The position numbers and the translations under genes were made by a program. A stretch of DNA of 64,000 bases from Triticum aestivum (Eukaryota > Streptophyta > Magnoliopsida > Poales > Poaceae). Under the pieces are notes generated by a model. The model was not told the DNA's origin. It did not search any database and saw nothing but the letters and a program-made list of their open reading frames with translations. This document shows, piece by piece, positions 56,665 through 64,000 of the stretch. Position 1 is the stretch's first letter, and each line of letters opens with the position of its first letter. The stretch covers positions 353,450,696-353,514,695 of the forward strand of contig NC_057808.1 in the NCBI RefSeq assembly GCF_018294505.1. Direction: 5' to 3'.

Positions 56665-59450
56665 ATGGCCGACCATCGTAGCTCCTCCTCTTGCTCCCGT
56701 AGCCCTAAGCCCGGCAATTGGAAGAAGTGTTCCGTCCCGCACAGTCAATTAGTAGAGTTACAGACCCAGGGATTTCTCCCTCCAGCGTATATGGTCCCCG
56801 TTCGAGCCGGGCTTGCCACCTACAATGGCGGGGAGCAAGCGGAGAGCTTTCCCGACCCATCCAAAGGGGAGCGGGTATGCCTTGTCCCTTACTTATTAAG
56901 AGGGCTTGGATTTCCAATTCATGCATTCCTCCGCGGGCTCCTGGAGTTCTACGGCCTCCAGCTGCACAATTTTACTCCCGCCTCCATATTACAAATCACT
57001 GGCTATGTCGCCTTTTGCGAGCTTTTTCTGGGCTGCGAAGCTCATTTCGAGCTATGGAAGAGGCTATTCTGCCTCGTACCCCGTACACAGGAGGGGTCAA
57101 TATACCAAGTGGGCGGAGCCGAAATATGGCGCATCGCCGGGACCAGATATATGTCCGGTACTCCGAAGAAGACGTCCGAAGATTGGCCTTCGGAGTGGTT
57201 TTATATGGAGGACGTCCCCCTTCCGGACCCTGTTCGGATGGGCCTTCCTGAGTTTAATAACGCTCCTTTGAAGAAACGCCCCAGCTAGCGCCCTCGGAGC
57301 CCCCAGGAGGAAGATAACAGAGAGGTCCTTTACCTGATGGGACGGATACAAACGCTGGCCAAATCAGGATTGACAATAGTCGAGGTTATGTCCATATGTA
57401 TAATGCGGGGGGTGCAGCCACTTCAATATCGTGGACACCCTATGTGGCACTTCAATGGAGAAGAGGATGCCACCCGCTGCGGTCGTAAAGGTCTGGACTC
57501 CGTCACTGCTCTAGCAAAAATACTGTCCGGTTTATACAAAGGAGAGGAAGAGGAGTTCATCTGTATCAAGCCACGGGATGGGTTCTCCATGTACAACCCC
57601 CCAAGCTGGGTGAGCTGCTACTTTTTACTCCAGACCTTCCCGCATTCTTTGTCATGAATATTTACCTTGCTATTTCATAGCAGGAGCTGCGAAAAGCTAT
57701 GAGGGAGGTCCACAGCCCGCCTCCACAACCAGAGGACCCTGACCGGGCCCTCGACCCCGGACTCGAAGAGGATCCGGACATATTTGTGGAGCTGATTGAC
57801 AGGACGTTCTATCAATTGAGCTGCGATGATGCCATGGTGGCCATCATAGCCGATTATCCTGGACTACTCCCTGCGTCGCATGTAAGTAAAACCGGAGTCC
57901 CAACTTCTGAGAAGGATCCCCTTTTCTGCACTTCACCTATTGCACACATATGGTGTCTTACAGGGAAGGCCCTCGGGACGCCATGCCGAACCCGCAGTGA
58001 CTCACCAACAAGGGGCACTGAAGCCGGGTAGGCTTAAAAGGAAGGCGGTCAGGACTGAGACGCAGTTGCAGAGGTATGAAACAAAACCCCGCTCCGTGGT
58101 TGTCGTCTTTTAAAATATAATAACGTCCATGTTTCCTAGTAGGAAAAACACTCGCCGGACTATATCCGGAAGGGCTGCCGGTCACGCCTCCACCAGTCAG
58201 GCTCCAGAGCCGGACATTGAGGCGGACGCTAACATGGGGCGAACGCCGGATGTTCCTCCTACAGAGGATGCGGATAGGCTATCCGCTACAAATTCCGAAG
58301 TGGAGAGCGCTATGAATCACAGGCGTCGTCGGGCCATACTCCGTGACGCATGTTTCTCCCAAGAGGCGTTCGATGCCTTCAACTCAGGAGACGCGTACAT
58401 CTGAGCTGCTCAAAATGGTCTTGCCAGAGCCACAGACCAGTATGTAAAGGATATACGGGTAAGAAAATCTGATAATTATATATGTCAGTAGCCCCTGAGA
58501 CTTGAAACAGTTGACACAACTGATTTAAGGATAATTATTTGTCCAGGTTCTTACAGAGAAGAATACCCAATTGTCTCAAGAGCTGGAAGAGTGCAAAGCC
58601 CAGCTACGGGCCACAGTTGCCGCGCTGAAGGAGTCCGAGAAGGTCCCCTCTGGTAACACTTGTCTCTATTGCAAAGAATGACAGGTACCAGATAGTATGC
58701 GGCATGCATGCAAATCTAACAATAGATTCTGCAGATGACTCCGAAGTGAATCCGGAGGTCGTGATAGGGAATGAGCCGCATGCCCAATGACAGCTAAACG
58801 CTGGTGAGCGCGTGCTTAAAAAGGTTAGGCAGGAGAAAAACAATCTCCAAGATGCCAATATCCAGCTAGGCATGGAACTGAAAGATGTTCGGGCCCAGCT
58901 TGCTGACTCCGTAAAGGAGAATAAGAGGCTTCGACGCGGCATTTTCAGTAAGTGCTTGAACGAACTTTAAAAGAGTTCGGCGAAGAAACCGTCTAACAGA
59001 GTTATATCTGCAGGTATGCTGACGGGTCATCCCGAGGAGGAGATGCCCGGGTCTGCGGGTGATCTTCTGCCGGAGCTCTCACAACTGCACGAACAAGTTC
59101 GGCAGGTGCTGCAGGCCATTGCCCAAGCCTTGTGGCCATCCGTCTCCCTGCCAGGAGGCATGGGGGAGCTTGTAGAGAAGCTCAAGGGAGCGCGGCGACG
59201 CTTCCGATTATGGAAGATATCAGCCTGCTGACAAGGTGCGAGGGAAGCCTGGGCCATGGTGAAGACACGGTATGACAAGGCTGACCCTAACCACATGGCC
59301 GAGGTCGGGCCTGTGGGGCCTGATGGGAAAGAGATCCCCATCAGTTTGGTGTATGACCAAGTAGAATTAGCCGTAAAGTATTCCCAACAGGATTGTAGGC
59401 TAGACAGCCTGTTGGATGGTATAGAAGAAGAATTTAGTCAGTCTAAGTGA
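56665..59450 (+). pseudogene. antisense seven-exon gene of the retroelement, Transposase_28-like, four nonsense codons
   Basis: The gene runs opposite to gag-pol. The exons are 56665-57609, 57684-57881, 57964-58073, 58143-58458, 58547-58652, 58735-58947 and 59014-59450. All six introns (66-88 bp) have GT-AG ends, all phases agree, and the total is 2,325 bp or 775 codons, ending TGA at 59448-59450. The start MADHRSSSS at 56665 is the most plausible. The first exon resembles the plant family annotated as putative gypsy type transposon (Transposase_28): LLEFYGLQLHNFTPASILQI, GYVAFCELFLG, FYMEDVPLPDP. Exons 4-7 encode coiled-coil-like helices (TEKNTQLSQELEECKAQL, VRQEKNNLQDANIQL). In-frame stops lie at 57286-57288 (TAG), 58402-58404, 58788-58790 and 59229-59231 (TGA). 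The molecular function is not known to me. The intact splice frame indicates that the gene was selected in the ancestors of this copy. Confidence 0.72.
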
Positions 59451-60265
59451 CTGTGTACTTCAAGTGACATATATTGTCCCTAGCCGGATTGTAAATCATT
59501 TGTCATGGCGGACCTTTTCGCTTCGACCTCTGGACCCGATAGTCCGGAGTGTATCCGAATACCCGCTCAGTTATGTAAAAACCGGGGTACGCATGGAAAC
59601 CAGGTGTAGGGGTCATAAGTGCTTGAACAGACAAGTACCCAACTAGCTATGTTATATTACATGGATAGTAAGAAACATCTTCCAGGGAGAATAGTTCCGT
59701 TAAGGGTTCCTTTCCCTGGGTACGCATGCCCTAATGTGCATGTCCGAACTGCGAAAAGAGACACAGGCTATAAACATCTGGGGGCATGTATTAAAATAAA
59801 TAAAAGTCATCTTTTGTTCACCGACCGAGTATTCCCTTAAGAATGCTAGCTTTCGGCTTCACCCAGTCTGAGGTACACATCCGGCTGACCCGGCAGTAAC
59901 AATCGTAGAGGTGCACCCCTTATGCCCTAGCCGAATTAACGGGAACGTAGGGCATAAACACAACAGCCAGGCAACCTAGCTTGGCCAAAACTTAAGTCAT
60001 GTAGATGCATATAATGGCGAAAAAAGGTACATGTGGAAGAATAACACATGTGTGGGGCATAGAGCCCGGAAAATAGTTATATTAAGCTTCTTTATAAGAA
60101 GCCCCCAGGTATAATGAGCGCGGTTAGCGCGTCAAGATTGTGTAGTCAAGACACAATTTAGCCTTTTAAGGCCTTGAAGAAAAAGGAAAAAAGAAAGAGA
60201 TAAAAGACAAATAACGGATATGTAAAAAATTGACGGAGGTAAGGAGACGAACATAGTGTCTGGCA
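59451..60265. other. spacer between the two convergent genes of the element
   Basis: This 815-bp stretch separates the 3' end of the antisense gene from the end of pol. No ORF with recognisable content is present. Polyadenylation-like AATAAATAAAAG at about 59794-59805 could serve the plus-strand gene. Confidence 0.4.
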
Positions 60266-63200
60266 CTAGGCGTAGAACCTTCGGAGTCTGGCTGTGTTCC
60301 ATGGGTTTGGCTCGAGTCAATTGTCCGATGCATCCCGCAGACGGTACGCTCCACCGGTCAGAACTTGGTCAATAATGAAGGGACCTTCCCATTTGGGCTT
60401 GAGCTTGTTCTTTTTCTTCTCCGGTAGGCGTAGAACGAGTTCACCAACGTTATAGGTTTTGGACCGTACTTCTCTGCTTTGATACCTTCGAGCCTGTTGC
60501 TGATAGAATGCGGAACGGGCTTTTGCCACGTCACGCTCCTCCTCCAGGGCGTCCAAACTGTCCTGCCGATCAAGCTCGGCTTCTTTCTCTTCATACATGC
60601 GCACTCGAGGTGAGTCATGAATTATGTCACAGGGCAGTACCGCCTCTGCGTCGTACACCATAAAAAAGGTGTGTATCCGGTAGTGCGATTCGGCGTGGTC
60701 CTTAGCCCCCATAGTACGGAGTCGAGCTCCTCTACCCAGTGCGTGTTTGATTCCTTTAAGGACCGCACTAATCTGGGTTTAATGCTGCTCATGATAAGAC
60801 CATTTGCTCGCTCGACTTGACCGTTAGTTTGCGGGTGATAGACAGAAGCATAATCGAGCTTGATGCCCATGTTGCTGCACCAAAGTTTTACCTCGTCGGC
60901 TGTAAAGTTCGAGCCGTTATCGGTGATGATGCTGTGGGGGACGCCATAACGGTGTACAACCCCAGATATGAAGTCTATCACTGGTCCGGATTCCGCCGTT
61001 TTAACTGGTTTGGCTTCTATCCATTTGGTGATTTTATCCACCATGACCAATAAGTATTTTTTCTTATGGCTTCCCCCTTTGAGGGGTGCAACCATATCAA
61101 GCCCCCAGACCGCAAAGGGCCAAGTAATGGGGATTGTTTGGAGAGCGGTAGGCGGCATATGGCTTTGGTTTGCAAAAAGCTGGCAACCGACGCAACGTTG
61201 GACAAGGTCCTGTGTGTTTGCTCGGGCCGTCGGCCAGTAGAAACCTGTACGGAAGGCCTTGTTTACAAGGGCCCGAGCTGCGGCGTCGTGGCCGCCAAGT
61301 CCAACATGAATTTCTGCCAAAAGTTTCCGCCCTTCCTCTTCGGAGATGCACCTTTGAAGGACTCCAGTAGCGCTTCTCTTATAAAGCTCTCCCTCGTGGA
61401 CCTTGCAGGCTTTAGACCGCCACACAATGCAACGTGCCTCGTTTGGGTCCTCAGGTAGTTCCTGCCTAGTTAGGTAGGCCAGGAAGGGTTCTGTCCACGG
61501 GGCGATGACAGCCATAATCACGTGGGCGGAAGGTGTTATTTCGGTGGCGGAGCCTCCGATTACGTCAGAGTGTTCGGTATCTGGTGTTGTGCCCAAGTCC
61601 GGACTGTTGTTGCCGTTCTCTCCTTCCCATACCACGGATGGCTTAAACAGCCTTTCCAAGAAGATATTGGGTGGGACAGGGTCGCGCTTAGCGCCGATGC
61701 GGGCGAGGATGTCCGCCGCTTGGTTGTTTTCTCGGACCACATGGTGCAATTCGAGCCCCTCGAACCGAGCTGACATTTTGAGGACGGCGTTGCGGTAAGC
61801 CGCCATTTTTGGATCCTTGGCGTCAAAGTCTCCATTTATCTGAGATATTGCGAGGTCCGAGTCCCCACGCACCTCCAGGCGTTGAATGCCCATGGAGACT
61901 GCCATCCGGAGACCGTGTAACAGGGCCTCATATTCTGCTGCGTTGTTGGAGTCTGTGTATAGTATTTGGAGTACGTATTGGACTGTATCTCCGGTGGGGG
62001 ATGTCAGGATGACGCCAGCCCCCAGACCAGCCAACATTTTAGAGCCGTCAAAGTGCATAATCCAATTGGAGTATGCGCCGTACTCTTTAGGGAGTTCGGC
62101 TTCTGTCCATTCGGCGACAAAATCAGCCAGTACTTGTGACTTAATGGCTCGTCGTGGTTTGTATATTATGTCGAACGGGAGGAGCTCAATAGCCCATTTG
62201 GAAATCCGGCCGGTGGCATCGCGGTTGTTTATTATGTCGTTGAGTGGTACTTCAGAGGCCACCATGATTGAACACTCTTGAAAGTAGTGTCGTAGTTTCC
62301 GGGGTTGAAGGTGATAGCCATATCTGGCATTGAAGGTGATAGCTGTATCGCTCCATGGATTTATTGCTGCCACGTGGCAGACTTCGGCAAGGCTGCGGAG
62401 TGCTCGCTTACGCCTATTATTTGAGGCGAAGGTCTCGAAGACTGTCAGTACTGTATTGTTGTTCTCCACGGGATGGTGCTCTGCGGTATTGTTGATGAGG
62501 AGATCTTCACCGCTCTTGGCCACCTGCCGGAGTACCCAACATGCTCTAAGGCTGTGTGTTGGCATTGTATCTGTTGTACTGTGAATTTTGCATGGCCCAT
62601 TGAGCCATCCCTCCAATACGGTTCCACGCCTTGCAGTGGGCTTATGTTTCTTTGTAATTGGATCGGGTGACTTACGAGAGTGCACCCTTTTAGTTCGGAC
62701 TGGGGGTTTTGTCAGAGCCAGAGGATCCCAAAATTTTGTTTGGGTTTTCCAGGCGCTTTCCATCGCACAGTACTTCCGTACTATGGCCGCCAAGTCAGCG
62801 AAGTGTGCTATGTCACGGCGACTTATGGCGTTGAGGATTCCCTTGTCCGTGCAATTATTGCAAAAGAATGAAATTGCGTCTTCCTCGCGACAGTCCTTAG
62901 CCTTGCTCATTACAAGGAGGAATCTGGCCCAATAGTGGTGTACTGTCTCCTGGGGCTCTTCTCTAATGTTGGAAAGATCACTTATATCTGGGTGGGTGGG
63001 TAGATTTAGATCCGAACCCTGACCCGATCTGAGACCCAGGGGTGGAAGAGTTTCTGAGCTTGGAAGTTCGGGCTCCAGGATATTGCCCAATAGGTCTGGC
63101 CCGCTGCCTGATTCTAGGTTCAAGGTTTGGGCCATGTCCTCCCGTAGATGGGTATCCAGCTCGGAGAGCTCGGGAATCCGGACATAGTTTGTCCTCAAGA

Positions 63201-63462
63201 TAGAGGAAGAATCGCCGCATTGCTCCTCCACCACCGCTATCTGATGGGTGACCGGCGGAGAGTTAATCTCCCGTTGGTCGGGTTTAAGCCCAATCCGATC
63301 ATTGTCCGTAGCGACTCCCAAAGCGGCGATGTGATCCAAGAGCTCGTTCAAAGAGGAGAGCTCCATTGGATCCATCTTCTCGGTGAATTCCGAGCCGACG
63401 TGGAGGCTGTTTTCGATGACCCGAGAAGTCATCGTCGGTGCAGCAGCCGAACGGGCGGTCAT
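60266..63462 (-). pseudogene. gag-pol of the Tat-like element with protease and reverse transcriptase deleted
   Basis: The likely start is ATG 63462 (MTARSAAAPT); the frame is open further upstream only through the leader and LTR. A gag capsid segment (EEPQETVHHYWARFLLVMSK, about 62960-62720) is followed, after residues AINPWSDTAITFNA, by the last part of the first RNase H (RKLRHYFQECSI, about 62290). Protease, reverse transcriptase and most of RNase H 1 are thus missing, in frame. The second, Tat-type RNase H (HFDGSKM near 62055, NNAAEYEALLHG, NQAADILAR) and integrase follow; integrase has its HHCC at about 61311-61188 and acidic residues at about 61101, 60924 and 60816, with the expected 35-residue spacing. 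The frame shifts at the A6 run 60662-60667 (one base short) and meets a TGA at 60317-60319. The ancestral stop is probably TAG at 60268-60266. Confidence 0.85.
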
Positions 63463-63594
63463 GACGAAACCGCCTAGTAGGAGAGTTTGGCCTACAGCCA
63501 GGGCTCCCCCAGAGGTGATGTTGTCCTTGACAACAAGGCGAGCAATCCAGACCTTATGATGACGGCACGGTGGAACTCTCAATGAAAGCACCAA

Positions 63595-64000
63595 TGTCGG
63601 TGTCAAAAATCGGCGGACCTCGGGTAGGGGGTCCTGAACTGTGCGTCTAAGGCGGATGGTAACAGGAGGCGGGGGACATGATGTTTACCCAGGTTCGGGC
63701 CCTCTCGATGGAGGTAATACCCTACTTCCTGCTTGATTGATCTTGATGATATGAATATTACAAGAGTTGATCTACCACGAGATCGTAGAGGCTAAACCCT
63801 AGAAGCTAGCCTATGGTATGATTGTTGTTGTCCTACGGACTAAAACCCTCCGGTTTATATAGACACCGGAGGGGGCTAGGGTTACACAGAGTCGGTTACA
63901 TGGGAGGAGATCTACATATCCATATTGCCAAGCTTGCCTTCCACGCCAAGGAGAGTCCCATCCGGACACGGGACGAAGTCTTCAATCTTGTATCTTCATA
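63595..64000 (-). repeat. 5' LTR, partial (window end)
   Basis: 406 bp matching 55880-56286. In element orientation its end ACCGACA is followed by TTGGTGCTTTCATTGAGAG, the expected primer binding region; the cognate tRNA was not identified. Confidence 0.88.

Larger units (their letters stand above)
55880..64000 (-). mobile_element. Tat/Retand-like LTR retrotransposon, Fatima-like, deleted pol, right end outside window
   Basis: The element lies on the minus strand: 5' LTR at the right (63595 onward, cut by the window end), gag and a shortened pol, a spacer, an antisense spliced gene, and the 3' LTR at 55880-56350. The LTR ends (TGAGGGAGTCCTGG and TTTTGACACCGACA in element orientation) match my memory of wheat Fatima. 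The additional RNase H domain before integrase marks the Tat lineage. Protease and reverse transcriptase are missing, so the copy is non-autonomous. By eye the LTRs differ by about 14 substitutions and one indel over about 405 bases. Confidence 0.85.

Noticed and set aside
60622..62055. Plus-strand ORFs opposite integrase and RNase H
   Set aside because: They are shadows of the well supported minus-strand pol frame.

Overview
This window is plant genomic DNA, most likely Triticeae (wheat, Aegilops or a close relative). The evidence is several very long LTR retrotransposons (Ty3/gypsy), Stowaway-type MITEs with CTCCCTCCGT ends and TA target duplications, an Au-like tRNA-derived SINE, an LTR whose ends I recall from the wheat Fatima family, and only a few damaged low-copy genes. 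There are four N runs. One 10-N gap is flanked by a 121-bp unmerged overlap, so this is a scaffolded draft assembly. There is no bacterial feature and no CRISPR array.

Layout. 1-7906: right part of a Tekay-like chromovirus (gag remnant to chromodomain, open apart from two gaps) with its 3.7-kb 3' LTR, inserted in an exon of a minus-strand gene. 7907-13215: that gene, resembling plant Transposase_24-type genes, with a tandemly amplified repeat-and-exon region and an Athos-like MITE. 13216-17150: diverged repeats, an Au-like SINE, a minisatellite and the 5' fragment of an unknown gene cut off by the next element. 17151-31653: a second Tekay-like element with the order LTR, internal, LTR, truncated internal; its gag-pol is broken and it has an extra ORF before gag. 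31654-33545: MITE-rich spacer. 33546-45636: a complete 12.1-kb element with TACTA target duplication, two 3.9-kb LTRs and an essentially non-coding internal region (LARD-like); its LTR is related to that of the first element. 45637-55879: the least repeat-dense part. It holds two promoter/first-exon fragments and the parent three-exon minus-strand gene of unknown function, and an FBD-type F-box pseudogene head to head with it. 55880-64000: a minus-strand Tat/Retand-like (Fatima-like) element whose pol has lost protease and reverse transcriptase, and which carries on the opposite strand a seven-exon gene resembling the Transposase_28 (putative gypsy type transposon) family.

The most unusual signals are two spliced reading frames carried by retroelements. 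First, the long LTRs of the three Tekay-like elements share, in all five LTR copies, a short exon, a GC-AG intron of about 1.2-1.3 kb and a second exon with an acidic C-terminus. Reading frame and intron phase are kept although the sequences have diverged strongly between families. Second, the antisense gene of the Fatima-like element has seven exons whose splice phases sum to a 775-codon frame broken by four nonsense codons. All protein identities here come from reading motifs; no database search was run.
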